Source: Pseudorhizobium tarimense
GTDB lineage: Bacteria > Pseudomonadota > Alphaproteobacteria > Rhizobiales > Rhizobiaceae
DNA: 64,000 nt
Direction of reading: 5' to 3'
NCBI RefSeq assembly: GCF_022968135.1
Contig: NZ_JALJRA010000001.1
Coordinates: 310,001-374,000 of the forward strand
The notes under the pieces were generated by a model, which worked only from the letters and a program-made list of their open reading frames with translations, made no database searches and was not told the DNA's origin. Shown in pieces: positions 1 through 9,459 of the stretch. Both the position numbers and the translations under genes were made by a program. The first letter of the stretch is position 1. Every line of letters starts with the position of its first letter.

Positions 1-136
1 GGCCTTCGCAGCAGGCGCCAGTACGATCGTGGCCCTGCCTCTTACCGACGAGATCGGTTGGGTGCTCGGCATCGGGGTGATCGCGCAGCACTGGCTGCGG
101 GCGCGCCGGAGCACCCGCATCGCCGCGGCGCCATGA
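1..136 (+). CDS. TRAP transporter fused permease, C-terminal end (partial)
   Basis: Only the last 44 codons are present, read from base 2 to the TGA at 134-136; the gene starts left of the window. The tail contains a hydrophobic helix (around GWVLGIGVIAQHW) followed by a basic end, as expected for the last membrane segment of a permease. The call rests mainly on context: the next gene overlaps by ATGA and belongs to DUF1850, a family that commonly follows fused 4TM/12TM TRAP permeases. TRAP permeases import organic acids or similar solutes with a periplasmic binding protein. The fragment is too short for domain proof, so the family is an inference. Confidence 0.55.
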   Translation, partial: AFAAGASTIVALPLTDEIGWVLGIGVIAQHWLRARRSTRIAAAP

Positions 137-504
137 CCGCCACCATCGGCCTCTGCCTGCTTCTCGGCGGCAAGACGACAGTGATCGCCGCGTCCATGTT
201 CACGCTGTCCTGGAACCACTCGGTGCAGAAGACGGAATGGCGGGAGACATGGGCGGTGACAGCTGCAGGACTGAGGCTGACGGAAGCGGCGGTCGAGAGT
301 TCGGGGGCCGGCATGGAGCCGGGCGCTAATGCCGTTCTCAGGGATGGCTGGTGGGTCTGGGCGCCCAAGCTACCGGTGCAGCCGCGGCTGACGCTTGCCG
401 CGTCGGGCGCGACCGGGGGCGGCTGGACGCTCTGCCACCCTGGCGGTTGCTCCGAGATCGGCGCGAAAGTCGGCGAAAACGTGGTGCTTACGCCCTGTCC
501 ATGA
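133..504 (+). CDS. DUF1850 domain-containing protein
   Basis: A 123-residue protein starting at the ATG that overlaps the stop of the upstream permease (ATGA, 133-136), which fixes the start. The N-terminus has a short hydrophobic stretch (IGLCLLLGG) that could act as a membrane anchor or signal. The body has the short beta-rich pattern of DUF1850, with FTLSWNHSVQKTEW near residues 23-36 and WWVWAPKL in the middle. DUF1850 proteins are nearly always coupled to fused TRAP transporters, so it is probably an accessory of that transporter. Its exact role is unknown. Confidence 0.7.
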   Translation: MTATIGLCLLLGGKTTVIAASMFTLSWNHSVQKTEWRETWAVTAAGLRLTEAAVESSGAGMEPGANAVLRDGWWVWAPKLPVQPRLTLAASGATGGGWTLCHPGGCSEIGAKVGENVVLTPCP

Positions 505-611
505 GGCAGTCGTTTTCCGGCGGAAGGTGCGGCTGTATCTTCTGCCGGAACGTTGGAACAACGAGCCTGCATCATCTGTTGCACCGTAGCACAAAAGAGA
601 CAGGTGATACG

Positions 612-1181
612 ATGACGACTGCGACAGGAACGCCCCCCCATCAGCCCCCCGCAAAGCCCAGCGACGAAGCGGACGAGAACCAGCTCAAGATGGCCGCCGA
701 AGAGGGACAGAAGTACCTCGCCTCCCTCGAATACATGGCCACCAAGGTGGCCGACACAGGCGGCAAGACCCGCGCAGGCGACTATATCGTCGGTTTCGCC
801 CAGGAACGTGCCGAGGGCATGTACCATATGAAGAACGGCAAGCTGGAGTGGATGGAAGCGCCCTCCGACATGAACTGCCATATGGAGATCGCTGTCGCCG
901 ATGCGGCCGACAACCGCTTCATCCCCTATCTCGACATCGACTGCACCCTGTCCAAGGACGGCACGGTGGTGACATCGTTCAAGCCGGACTTCCTCTGGCA
1001 CCCGGGCCTCTATCACTACGGCAAGGACCTGATGCTGCCGGACGGCGATGGCACCTACGACCTCAAGATAAAGATCGCGCCGCCGACCTTTCCTCGCCAT
1101 GACGAAACGAACGGCAAGCGCTTCGCCGAGCCGGTCGAGGTGGAGTTCAAGGGCATCAAGATCACGACGGGCCACGAATAG
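612..1181 (+). CDS. Iron/copper-binding P19/Tp34-family protein (PF10634-like)
   Basis: A 189-residue protein. The pattern CHMEIAVA, then FIPYLDIDCTL (103-113), a late LYHYGKDLML (133-142) and PPTFPRHD (157-164) follow the immunoglobulin-like fold of Tp34/P19 iron transport proteins. His90, His130, His135, His163, Met87 and Met91 are candidate metal ligands. Known relatives are periplasmic and often sit beside an FTR1-type iron permease; none is visible here. Oddly, the N-terminus (residues 1-40) is hydrophilic and Pro/Glu rich with no signal peptide, and no upstream in-frame start supplies one. The start was chosen at ATG 612 after GACAGGTGATACG; upstream in-frame codons look like noise. Family call is fairly sure, cellular location is not. 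Confidence 0.65.
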   Translation: MTTATGTPPHQPPAKPSDEADENQLKMAAEEGQKYLASLEYMATKVADTGGKTRAGDYIVGFAQERAEGMYHMKNGKLEWMEAPSDMNCHMEIAVADAADNRFIPYLDIDCTLSKDGTVVTSFKPDFLWHPGLYHYGKDLMLPDGDGTYDLKIKIAPPTFPRHDETNGKRFAEPVEVEFKGIKITTGHE

Positions 1182-1417
1182 TCCGCCTCGCCCTGACATT
1201 TTCTTACAGGCCTTCTCAGCCGCTTCAGCCGCGAATGGGGAGGCCATCTCACATCGATCCGCCGGATCTCGGAATGGAGGCGCAGCGGCCCTGTCTAACA
1301 CATTGTTCGCGGGATTGGGATAGGCAGGGCGTCTAGCGAATTGTAAGTAGCGCCACAGGATCGGATATCCGGCGAGGGATGAGGATCGATCCGCCACTCC
1401 TGACGTGAGGTGCATCC

Positions 1418-2341
1418 ATGTCCTTCTTTCCCGGCATCGATCCTGAACCCGGCGACAGCTTCGCCTGCGATGCAATCGAAGACCTCATCATCCCGCGTTC
1501 AAGCGACATCGGTGGCTTTGCCGTGCGCCGGGCGCTGCCGACACGGCAACGAAGGCTGGTCGGCCCCTTCATCTTCTTCGACCGGATGGGACCGGCGCTA
1601 CTGCGGGCGGGGGAGGCACTAGACGTCAAGCCGCATCCCCACATCGGGCTATCGACCGTCACCTACCTGTTCGACGGCGAGATCAAGCATCGCGACAGTC
1701 TCGGGACGGAGCTTGTGATCAAGCCCGGCGACATCAACCTCATGACCGCCGGCCGCGGCATCGTGCACTCGGAGCGGACACCGGAGAACCTGCGCGGCAA
1801 ACCCCTCTCGGTATCCGGCCTGCAGACTTGGCTCGCGCTTCCGGACGAAAGAGAGGAGATCGAGCCAGGTTTTTCCCATACAGGCGCCGAGGTGATGCCG
1901 GTGATCGACAGCGGCGGTGCAAGCGGCCGCATTGTCATTGGCAGCTTTGCAGGCCTCTCCTCGCCCGTGCCGACCTTTTCCGACACGCTTTATGTGGACC
2001 TGTGGCTTGAACCACAGCGCGCCTTCCCCTTCCCCGCCGATCACGAGGAACGGGCGATCTACATCCTCTCCGGCGAGCTGGAAATCTCTGGTGATCGTTT
2101 CGCTGCCGACCAGTTGCTGGTGTTGCGACCGGGGGACGAGATCACGCTCACGGCCGGCGACCAAGGATGCCACCTGATGCTGTTCGGCGGTGCGGCGCTG
2201 AACTCGAAGCGCTATATCTGGTGGAACTTCGTGTCCTCTTCGAAAGATAGGATAGAGCAGGCAAAGCAGGAGTGGCGGACGGGCAAGTTCGACATCGTGC
2301 CGGGGGACGAGGAAGAGTTTGTGCCTTTGCCCGAGAGATGA
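1418..2341 (+). CDS. Pirin family protein
   Basis: A 307-residue two-cupin protein of normal pirin length. The N-terminal cupin shows HPHIGLSTVTYLFDG (73-87) and GRGIVHSER (112-120), giving the classical metal-site residues His73, His75, His117 and Glu119; the C-terminal cupin starts near residue 190. Bacterial pirins are cytosolic metal-binding proteins, some with quercetinase activity and others modulating central metabolism; which applies here cannot be read from sequence. The gene stands alone, with 236 bp upstream and dxs 91 bp downstream on the same strand. Confidence 0.88.
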   Translation: MSFFPGIDPEPGDSFACDAIEDLIIPRSSDIGGFAVRRALPTRQRRLVGPFIFFDRMGPALLRAGEALDVKPHPHIGLSTVTYLFDGEIKHRDSLGTELVIKPGDINLMTAGRGIVHSERTPENLRGKPLSVSGLQTWLALPDEREEIEPGFSHTGAEVMPVIDSGGASGRIVIGSFAGLSSPVPTFSDTLYVDLWLEPQRAFPFPADHEERAIYILSGELEISGDRFAADQLLVLRPGDEITLTAGDQGCHLMLFGGAALNSKRYIWWNFVSSSKDRIEQAKQEWRTGKFDIVPGDEEEFVPLPER

Positions 2342-2432
2342 AATCCGCTAAGGCACTTACTTGAAAAAGCCCATTTCCTCCTCATGTTGGAGGCATTGAT
2401 CGCATCCGAAAGAGCAGAAAAGGCCAGACTTC

Positions 2433-4352
2433 GTGACACCCCTCCCCCAGACGCCGCTGCTCGACACGGTCAAGTTTCCTGCAGACCTGAGGATGATCGA
2501 AGACCGGGATTTGCCCCAGCTTGCGCGCGAAGTGCGTGACGAGATGATCGATGCGGTCTCCAAAACCGGCGGACATCTCGGTGCGGGTCTCGGGGTGGTC
2601 GAGCTGACGATTGCGATCCACAAGGTCTTCAACACGCCGGACGACAGGCTGATCTTCGACGTTGGACATCAGTGCTACCCGCACAAGATCCTCACGGGAC
2701 GGCGCGACCGCATCCGCACGTTGCGCCAGGAGAACGGCCTGTCAGGCTTCACCCGCCGGGCCGAAAGCGACTACGACCCCTTTGGCGCCGCACACTCCTC
2801 CACTTCGATATCTGCCGGCCTTGGCATGGCGGTGGCCTCAGGCCTTTCAGGCTCGAAGCGCAACGTGATCTCGGTGATCGGCGACGGCGCGATGTCGGCC
2901 GGCATGGCCTATGAGGCCCTCAACAATGCCGGCGCGCTCGATGCGCGCCTGATCGTCATCCTCAACGACAACGACATGTCGATCGCACCGCCGACGGGCG
3001 CGATGAGCGCGTACCTCGCGCGCCTTGCCTCCGGCCGCACCTATATGGGCGTGCGCGAGATCGGCAAGAAGCTGACGGCCTATCTTGGCAAGGGCGTCGA
3101 CCGCGCCATCACCCGCGCCGTGGAACACGCGCGCGGCTATGTGACCGGCGGCACGATGTTTGAGGAGATGGGCTTCTACCATATCGGCCCGATCGACGGA
3201 CATTCGTTCGAACACCTGCTGCCCGTACTGCGCAACGTGCGCGACAATGCGCGCGGACCGGTGCTGATCCATGTCTGCACCCAGAAGGGCAAGGGTTATC
3301 CACCGGCGGAAGCGGCGCTCGATAAATATCACGGCGTCAGCAAATTCGACGTCATCACCGGCACACAGGCGAAGGCGAAGCCCAATGCGCCGAGCTACAC
3401 GAGCGTCTTCGGAGAATCGCTCGTGCAGGAGGCCCGTCTCGACGACAAGATCGTCGGCATTACGGCGGCGATGCCGAACGGAACCGGCATCGACAAGCTG
3501 GCGGAGGTCTTCCCGGCGCGGACCTTCGACGTCGGCATTGCCGAGCAGCATGCAGTGACCTTCGCGGCCGGCCTTGCCGCCGAGGGCTACAAGCCCTTCT
3601 GCGCCATTTACTCTACCTTCCTGCAGCGCGGCTACGACCAGGTCGTCCACGACGTGGCGATCCAGGGCCTGCCGGTCCGGTTTCCGATCGATCGCGCCGG
3701 TTTTGTTGGCGCGGACGGTCCGACGCATGCGGGCTCTTTCGACACGACTTTCCTTGCCACCCTGCCCGGCATGGTGGTGATGGCGGCGGCCGACGAGGCC
3801 GAGCTCAAGCACATGGTGCGCACGGCCACAGCCTATGACGAAGGGCCGATTTCCTTCAGGTATCCACGCGGCGAAGGCGTTGGCGTCGAGATGCCGGAGC
3901 GTGGGCAGATCCTGGAGATCGGTAAGGGCCGCATCGTCAAGGAAGGCTCGAAAGTCGCGCTGCTTTCGTTCGGAACGCGTCTCAAGGAATGTCTGCTGGC
4001 GGCCGAGGACCTGGATGCCGCAGGGCTTTCCACCACGGTTGCCGACGCGCGCTTCGCCAAGCCGCTCGATCACGAGTTGATCCGCCAGCTTGTTCGGCAT
4101 CACGAGGTTCTTGTCACCATCGAGGAAGGCGCGGTCGGCGGGTTCGGAGCGCATGTCCTGCAGTCCCTTGCCTCTGCAGGCTTGCTCGACAACGGGCTGA
4201 AGATCCGCTCCATGGTGCTGCCCGATGTCTGGATGGAGCAGGCGAGCCCCGATGCCATGTATGCGAAAGCCGGTCTCGACCGAACCGGCATCGTCGGCAC
4301 GGTGTTCAATGCGCTCGGCCACAAGCAGGTCGGCATGGGTGCGGCGGGATAA
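2433..4352 (+). CDS. dxs: 1-deoxy-D-xylulose-5-phosphate synthase
   Basis: A 639-residue enzyme that condenses pyruvate and glyceraldehyde 3-phosphate to DXP, the first step of the MEP isoprenoid pathway; it uses thiamine diphosphate. Visible marks are [11 protein letters not shown] near residue 45, the ThDP/Mg motif [18 protein letters not shown]...NDN around 150-180, [10 protein letters not shown] near 370 (catalytic Glu) and [15 protein letters not shown] near 420. The start is GTG at 2433, in agreement with recalled Sinorhizobium Dxs N-termini (MTxLPxTPLLDxV). The gene ends in a clear hairpin terminator and is transcribed alone. The isoprenoid gene ispE lies at 37 kb in the same window. 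Confidence 0.97.
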   Translation: MTPLPQTPLLDTVKFPADLRMIEDRDLPQLAREVRDEMIDAVSKTGGHLGAGLGVVELTIAIHKVFNTPDDRLIFDVGHQCYPHKILTGRRDRIRTLRQENGLSGFTRRAESDYDPFGAAHSSTSISAGLGMAVASGLSGSKRNVISVIGDGAMSAGMAYEALNNAGALDARLIVILNDNDMSIAPPTGAMSAYLARLASGRTYMGVREIGKKLTAYLGKGVDRAITRAVEHARGYVTGGTMFEEMGFYHIGPIDGHSFEHLLPVLRNVRDNARGPVLIHVCTQKGKGYPPAEAALDKYHGVSKFDVITGTQAKAKPNAPSYTSVFGESLVQEARLDDKIVGITAAMPNGTGIDKLAEVFPARTFDVGIAEQHAVTFAAGLAAEGYKPFCAIYSTFLQRGYDQVVHDVAIQGLPVRFPIDRAGFVGADGPTHAGSFDTTFLATLPGMVVMAAADEAELKHMVRTATAYDEGPISFRYPRGEGVGVEMPERGQILEIGKGRIVKEGSKVALLSFGTRLKECLLAAEDLDAAGLSTTVADARFAKPLDHELIRQLVRHHEVLVTIEEGAVGGFGAHVLQSLASAGLLDNGLKIRSMVLPDVWMEQASPDAMYAKAGLDRTGIVGTVFNALGHKQVGMGAAG

Positions 4353-4383
4353 CGTCGCAACATCGATACTACGGATAGCAAAC

Positions 4384-4409
4384 ACGGCCGGGTTGAACCG
4401 GCCGTTTTT
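4384..4409 (+). terminator. Rho-independent terminator after dxs
   Basis: Stem ACGGCCGG (4384-4391), loop GTTGAA and CCGGCCGT (4398-4405), running into five T residues. It lies 32 bp after the dxs stop. It also lies downstream of the convergent chemoreceptor gene, but the T-tract favours the plus strand. Confidence 0.85.
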
Positions 4410-4430
4410 CATTCGAGCACTGCAGTCGTC

Positions 4431-6491
4431 TCAGAACTCTTCCCAGTTGTCCTCGCTCGGCTTTGCCGCAGCGGCGCCGCTGCCGAAGGCGGCGGTGAGC
4501 TTGCCGTGGAGAGCGCTGGCCGGCGACGGCGCAGGACGCGACGCGGCTGTTGCCGGCATCGGCGCGCGAGCCGGGACCGGTTTGGCTGCCGGCTTGCTGA
4601 CCGGTGCCGCGACTGGCGCGGGCGCGGCGGAGGCCATGACCGGCTTCGATGGAGGTGCAAGAGGCGCGGGGCTTGCTATCCGCGGTGCAGCGCGGTTGGT
4701 CGCCTGGCTGCCGAGGTTGAACTGCCGCAGCAAGCTGTTCAGCGATTCCGCCTCGCTGGCGAGCGAATGGCTGGCGGCGGTCTGCTGCTCCACCATGGCC
4801 GCATTCTGCTGGGTTCCCTGGTCCATCGTGTTGACCGCGACATTGATCTCCTGAAGGCCGGTCGACTGCTCGCGAGTGGAGGTGACGATCGCCTTGATGT
4901 GTTCGTTGATCTCCTGGACTTCTCCGACGATGGCTTCAAGGGCCTGGCCCGTTTCACCGACGAGGGCGACGCCGGCATCCACCTGGTCAGAGGAGGTGGT
5001 GATCAGTGACTTGATCTCCTTGGCGGCATTGGCCGAGCGCTGGGCGAGCTCGCGCACTTCCTGGGCGACGACGGCAAAGCCCTTGCCTGCCTCCCCGGCC
5101 CGCGCCGCCTCGACGCCCGCGTTGAGGGCAAGCAGGTTGGTCTGGAAGGCGATGTCGTCGATCACGCTGATGATGTTAATGATCTCGCCGGAGGACTTCG
5201 AGATCTGTCCCATGGCATCCACCGCGCGGCGCACGACATCACCGGACTTCTCGGCACCCGCACGGGCCCGTTCGACACGCTGGCCGACGTCTTCGGCACG
5301 CTTGGCGGCATCCTTGACGGTGGTCGTGACCTCTTCCAGTGCTGCCGCCGTCTGCTCAACTGAGGCCGCCTGCTGCTCCGTGCGGCGTGCAAGATTGTCC
5401 GCAGCGACCCGTATCTCGTCTGCGCCAGCATTAATGGCCGAGGCGTTGGCACCGACGGACTGAAGCGCAGCCTGCAGCTTGGCAACCGCCTCGTTGAAGT
5501 CCACGCGAAGACGGTCGAGGTTACCGGCGAAGGGTGCGTCGATGCGATAGGCGACATCACCGTTGGAGAGGTTGGAGAGGCCTTTTGCAAGGGAATCGAC
5601 CGCAAATTCCAACTGCCCTGCTTCGCGCGCCTTCAGCTCCTCATTGCTCAGCCGATCGCGCTCGGCCGCGGCACGGGCAGCTTCGCTCTCCCGCTCCAGG
5701 CGACGCTTCTCGATGGCGGCATCCTTGAAGACCGCGACGGCTTGCGCCATGCGACCGACTTCGTCGCCGCGGTTCAGTGCTGGAACGTTGATGTTGTTGT
5801 TTCCGCTGGCGAGCTGGGACATCGCGTGCGTCATGCCGACGATGGGAATGACGATGGCACGCGAGAGCGCCCAAACGAGGCCGGTGGCGATCACGCCTGC
5901 CGCAGCACCGCCGATCATGAGCGCCATCATGACGTTCCACTGCGCGTTTTCCTGCTCAGCCTGCATGGCATCCGTCAGCTTGATCACGTCCTGCTTGATG
6001 GTCATGGCCGCGTCACGGAATGCACCGAGCTGACCTTTCGACTGGCTTTTGCCGATCTCGACGATTTCCGAAACCGGTGCTTCCGTCGTCTTGCGTGCTG
6101 TCAGCTGGGGTTCGCTGAGCTCCTTGTGGAAGGCATCCGCAGCGGTGCGCATCTGGTCCAGCGAGGCAACCAGTGCGGGGCGATCGGCAGCGGCCTTCTT
6201 GGCTTCCTCGAGCTCGGCAATCATCTTCTCGCGCTCGGCGAACACGGCGTTAAAGGTGCTGTCGCTCCGGAACAGCAGATAGCCGCGCTGGTTGACCGCC
6301 TGTTCCAGCAGCGCCTCGAGCGCATTATCGACGTGATGCAGGATAGCGTTTGCCTTTGTCTGCTCGACCGAAGCTCGCGTCGCTTGAACGACCTGCCAAA
6401 AGACGCCCGCCGATGCCAGCAGGCAGACAGACATCACTGCAGCGAAGGTGCCGATTAGCTTTCTGTTCAGGGAGAGGTTTCGGAGGGCCAT
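4431..6491 (-). CDS. Methyl-accepting chemotaxis protein with CHASE3 sensor
   Basis: A 686-residue chemoreceptor. TM1 spans about 13-37, a CHASE3-type four-helix sensor about 40-184 (with the AVNQRGYLL signature at 65-73), TM2 about 186-210, and a HAMP segment about 208-262 with a second HAMP-like segment at 300-345. The signalling tip is [20 protein letters not shown] (445-464). An Ala/Pro linker (598-665) leads to the C-terminal pentapeptide NWEEF (682-686), the classical tether for CheR/CheB. The start [16 protein letters not shown] at 6491 was chosen because the open frame upstream of it is arginine-rich noise. It is transcribed alone, away from any che genes. The ligand cannot be inferred. 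Confidence 0.93.
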   Translation of the reverse strand: MALRNLSLNRKLIGTFAAVMSVCLLASAGVFWQVVQATRASVEQTKANAILHHVDNALEALLEQAVNQRGYLLFRSDSTFNAVFAEREKMIAELEEAKKAAADRPALVASLDQMRTAADAFHKELSEPQLTARKTTEAPVSEIVEIGKSQSKGQLGAFRDAAMTIKQDVIKLTDAMQAEQENAQWNVMMALMIGGAAAGVIATGLVWALSRAIVIPIVGMTHAMSQLASGNNNINVPALNRGDEVGRMAQAVAVFKDAAIEKRRLERESEAARAAAERDRLSNEELKAREAGQLEFAVDSLAKGLSNLSNGDVAYRIDAPFAGNLDRLRVDFNEAVAKLQAALQSVGANASAINAGADEIRVAADNLARRTEQQAASVEQTAAALEEVTTTVKDAAKRAEDVGQRVERARAGAEKSGDVVRRAVDAMGQISKSSGEIINIISVIDDIAFQTNLLALNAGVEAARAGEAGKGFAVVAQEVRELAQRSANAAKEIKSLITTSSDQVDAGVALVGETGQALEAIVGEVQEINEHIKAIVTSTREQSTGLQEINVAVNTMDQGTQQNAAMVEQQTAASHSLASEAESLNSLLRQFNLGSQATNRAAPRIASPAPLAPPSKPVMASAAPAPVAAPVSKPAAKPVPARAPMPATAASRPAPSPASALHGKLTAAFGSGAAAAKPSEDNWEEF

Positions 6492-6700
6492 TTTTTCCGC
6501 CGGTAAACAGACTGAAATTGAACGACTGGTCCGAACTGATTTCGGACGTCGAAGACTGCGGCGCGAGGTCAGGGCGCTGCCGAGAAGGAATCGCATCTGC
6601 CTTAAAATTCCATTGAGAAAAGGATACAGAATTCCCTTTGCTGGATGCGGATACGCCTAAAATCCTTGCACATTTGACGAAAGCCAATCATGGAGACGCG

Positions 6701-7450
6701 ATGTCGCCTGCCGCCCCTCAACGCCTCGACCAACTGCTCGTCTCAATCCGGCTTTTTGAGAGCCGATCGCGGGCGCGGGATGCTGTCATGCGCGGCACCG
6801 TCAAGGTGAATGGTCAGACTGTGACGAAGCCCGGTCAAGTCTTTCCCGCAGATGCGGTCGTGGAGATCGATGATCCGGCACAAAACTATGTTTCGCGGGC
6901 GGCGCTCAAGCTCTTCGCGGCGCTGGAGCACTTCCAGCTGACGGTTTTCGGGAAAGAATGCCTCGATGTCGGCGCCTCCACCGGCGGTTTCACGCAGGTC
7001 TTGTTGGAAGCTGGCGCAAGCCATGTGACGGCGGTCGATGTGGGGCACGGTCAGATGCATCCCCGCCTTGCCGACGATCCGCGCGTGACGAACCTGGAAG
7101 GGCTAAATGCGCGGGATCTGACGGCGGACGATCTTGAGGGCAGAACGCCGTCCGTGGTCGTCTCGGACGTTTCCTTCATCTCGCTGAAGCTCGCTTTGCC
7201 GCCCGCGTTGAACTTGGCCGAGCCCGGGGCCATATGCGTGCTGCTGGTCAAGCCGCAGTTCGAGGCCGGCCGAGAGGCGATCGGCAAGGGCGGCCTCCTG
7301 AAACGGCCGGAGACGGCTGAAGAGATCGCGGGCGAGTTGGAGCTCTGGCTGACAGAGGAAAGGGGCTGGACTAGCCTTGGACTTATTCCTTCTCCCATTG
7401 CAGGCGGCGAAGGCAACCAGGAATTCCTGCTCGCAGGACGGAAGACATGA
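6701..7450 (+). CDS. tlyA: TlyA family rRNA (cytidine-2'-O)-methyltransferase
   Basis: A 249-residue protein with an N-terminal S4 RNA-binding domain (about 7-65, RLDQLLVSIRLFESRSRARD) and an FtsJ-type Rossmann methyltransferase domain with ECLDVGASTGGFTQVLL (86-102), SDVSFISL (155-162) and LLVKPQFEAG (181-190); Lys70, Asp155 and Lys184 fit the catalytic tetrad of this fold. Family members 2'-O-methylate cytidines in 16S and 23S rRNA. The ATG at 6701 follows GGAG; longer in-frame starts upstream lack S4 homology. The stop overlaps the next gene by ATGA (7447-7450), so the two RNA methyltransferases are translationally coupled. Confidence 0.93.
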   Translation: MSPAAPQRLDQLLVSIRLFESRSRARDAVMRGTVKVNGQTVTKPGQVFPADAVVEIDDPAQNYVSRAALKLFAALEHFQLTVFGKECLDVGASTGGFTQVLLEAGASHVTAVDVGHGQMHPRLADDPRVTNLEGLNARDLTADDLEGRTPSVVVSDVSFISLKLALPPALNLAEPGAICVLLVKPQFEAGREAIGKGGLLKRPETAEEIAGELELWLTEERGWTSLGLIPSPIAGGEGNQEFLLAGRKT

Positions 7451-8691
7451 GCACAGAAACCGTCACCATCTCGAAGCTTGGCGCAAAGGGCCATGGAATT
7501 GCGCACGGGCCGCAGGGGCCGATCTATGTGGCGCATGCCCTGCCGGGCGAAACGGTAGCGATCGCGCTAAACGGCAACCACGGCACGGTCATCTCCACCT
7601 CGGCAGTCTCCGAGGATCGGGCCGAGCCGCTCTGTCGCCACTTCGATCCGGACCGCGATGCCTGCGGGGGTTGCACGCTGCAGCACCTCGCCAGCGCTCC
7701 CTACGAAGCCTTCAAGCGTGATCTCGTCGTTGACGCGTTGAAGGCAAAGGGGATCGACGGGTTGGTTGCGCCGGTGGTCAGTTGCGCGGTCGGCCAGAGG
7801 CGCCGCGCCGTCTTTTCCGCACGCCAGACCGAGAAGGGGCTGCTGCTCGGTTTCAATCGTGCGGAAACCAACCATATTGTTTCGATCGAGGAATGTCCTA
7901 TCGCCTCGCCCGGTATCTTGAGCGGGCTTCCTGCCATCCGTGCAGTTGCCGAGTCCTGTGCCGCCGGAGCAGACACGTTCCGACTAACCGTCACCGAAAC
8001 CCTTACCGGGCTTGATCTCGCAGCCGAGGGGCTGAAGCCGCTGAACGAGAAGCAGCGTCGACGCGTCATCGAAACCGTTCTCGCAGCCAAGGGCGTTGCA
8101 CGCGTATCAGCCAATGGCGAGGTGCTGGTGGAGCCGCAAAAGCCCCTCGTCGACTTTGGCGGCGTAGCAGTCTCCCCTCCACCCGGCGCCTTCATGCAGG
8201 CCACGAAGGAGGCCGAGGATGCGATGGCAGAGCTTTTGCTGTCCCACGTGGGCAAGGCGAAACGGGTCCTGGATCTCTTTGCTGGTTCAGGCACGTTCGC
8301 TCTGCGCCTTGCCCGCACCGGACGGGTGCATGCGGTGGAAGGGGAGGAAAAGCCACTGAAGGCGCTCGACCAGGCGGCCCGCAACACGCAAGGCCTCAAG
8401 GCGGTGACTGTCGAGAAGCGGGACCTGTTCCGGCGCCCTCTGACCACGCAGGAACTGAAACAGTACGATGCCGTCGTGTTCGATCCGCCTCGAGCGGGTG
8501 CGGAGGCACAGGTGAAGGAGCTGGCGCGATCAGGCGTCAAGAAGATCGCCGCTGTCAGCTGCAATCCCCTCACGCTCGCGCGAGACCTCAGAACCCTCAT
8601 CGACGGCGGCTACAAGGTCCGCTCCGTGACACCTATCGACCAGTTCCTGTGGTCGACGCACGTCGAAGCGGTCGCCTTGCTGGAGCGGTAG
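7447..8691 (+). CDS. Class I SAM-dependent 23S rRNA (uracil-5)-methyltransferase, RlmD/RumA type
   Basis: A 414-residue TrmA/RlmC/RlmD-family enzyme. An N-terminal TRAM domain (about 1-55) is followed by a 4Fe-4S cluster pattern with Cys63, Cys73 and Cys76 (CGGC) and a later Cys in EECP. The SAM site is VLDLFAGSGTFALRLA, the substrate motif VFDPPRAG, and the nucleophile lies in VSCNPLTLARDL. It methylates U to m5U in RNA; the exact target (U747, U1939 or both, as in RlmCD) cannot be decided. The start overlaps the tlyA stop, and the end lies 2 bp from the convergent enoyl-CoA hydratase gene. Confidence 0.9.
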   Translation: MSTETVTISKLGAKGHGIAHGPQGPIYVAHALPGETVAIALNGNHGTVISTSAVSEDRAEPLCRHFDPDRDACGGCTLQHLASAPYEAFKRDLVVDALKAKGIDGLVAPVVSCAVGQRRRAVFSARQTEKGLLLGFNRAETNHIVSIEECPIASPGILSGLPAIRAVAESCAAGADTFRLTVTETLTGLDLAAEGLKPLNEKQRRRVIETVLAAKGVARVSANGEVLVEPQKPLVDFGGVAVSPPPGAFMQATKEAEDAMAELLLSHVGKAKRVLDLFAGSGTFALRLARTGRVHAVEGEEKPLKALDQAARNTQGLKAVTVEKRDLFRRPLTTQELKQYDAVVFDPPRAGAEAQVKELARSGVKKIAAVSCNPLTLARDLRTLIDGGYKVRSVTPIDQFLWSTHVEAVALLER

Positions 8692-8693
8692 CT

Positions 8694-9449
8694 TCAGCTT
8701 TTACGGCCCATGAATGCCTCGAAAGCTGCGCGGGCTTCGGCGCTGCGCAGCTGCTTGGTGAAGTGAACAAGCTCCTCGTCCATGCGGGCAAGGACGTCGT
8801 CGCCATTGCGGATGAGGCTGCGGGCGATCTTCAGGGCGTGCGGCGGTTTTTGCGCAAGCCTTGCAGCAAGTGCCAGCGTTTCGGCCTCGACCGCATCGGC
8901 TGGGACGACCTTCCAGATGATGCCTGCTTCGCGGGCCTGCTCGGCAGAAAATCCTTCGCCGGCAGCGAGAAGCGCAAACGCCCTCTGGTGGCCCATGATG
9001 CGTGGGGCAATGAGGCTCGAGGCCGCTTCCGGAACGAGCGCGAGATCGACGAAGGGCGTGCGGAACACGCTGCGGTCGGAGGCTAACGTCATGTCGCAAT
9101 GCAGGTTGAGCGTCGTGCCGATGCCGATCGCCAGACCATCCACGCCCGAGACTAGCGGCTTATCACAGGTCGCCAGCGCCTGGAGGAAATCCACTGCCGC
9201 CGGGCGCCCGCCGTCGCCCATGGCATAGGCAAGGAAATCGGCCATGTCGTTGCCGGCGGAAAAGCATCCTTCGGTGCCGAGGAAGGCAACAGCACGAACG
9301 GAGGCGTGATTGTCCGCCTCGCGCAGCGCTACGGTCATCCGCTCGTACATCTCGGTGGTGATGGCATTCTTCTTGTCCGGCCGGTTGAACCGCATAACCA
9401 TCACGCCTGGCTGCGCCTGGGGATGCTCGACAAGGACATGTTCGCTCAT
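8694..9449 (-). CDS. Enoyl-CoA hydratase/isomerase family protein
   Basis: A 251-residue crotonase-fold protein, the usual length. FNRPDKKNAIT at 20-30, an oxyanion-hole motif CFSAGNDMADF (61-71) and GVDGLAIGIGTTLNLHCD (102-119) are visible. The usual catalytic glutamate positions read LVPEAASSL. It probably hydrates or isomerises an acyl-CoA intermediate. It follows the acyl-CoA dehydrogenase gene by 10 bp on the same strand, so both are likely made from one transcript under the palindrome-bearing promoter at 11302-11331. The substrate (fatty or branched-chain acyl-CoA) is unknown. Confidence 0.9.
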   Translation of the reverse strand: MSEHVLVEHPQAQPGVMVMRFNRPDKKNAITTEMYERMTVALREADNHASVRAVAFLGTEGCFSAGNDMADFLAYAMGDGGRPAAVDFLQALATCDKPLVSGVDGLAIGIGTTLNLHCDMTLASDRSVFRTPFVDLALVPEAASSLIAPRIMGHQRAFALLAAGEGFSAEQAREAGIIWKVVPADAVEAETLALAARLAQKPPHALKIARSLIRNGDDVLARMDEELVHFTKQLRSAEARAAFEAFMGRKS

Positions 9450-9459
9450 TGCCGTCGCC

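Noticed and set aside
42..1475. Open frame of 477 codons on the minus strand across three plus-strand genes
   Set aside because: Arg/Ala-rich shadow of high-GC genes; no domain, while the plus strand has recognisable families.
2847..4412. 521-codon minus-strand frame opposite dxs
   Set aside because: Composition is His/Arg-rich noise and dxs is certain on the other strand.
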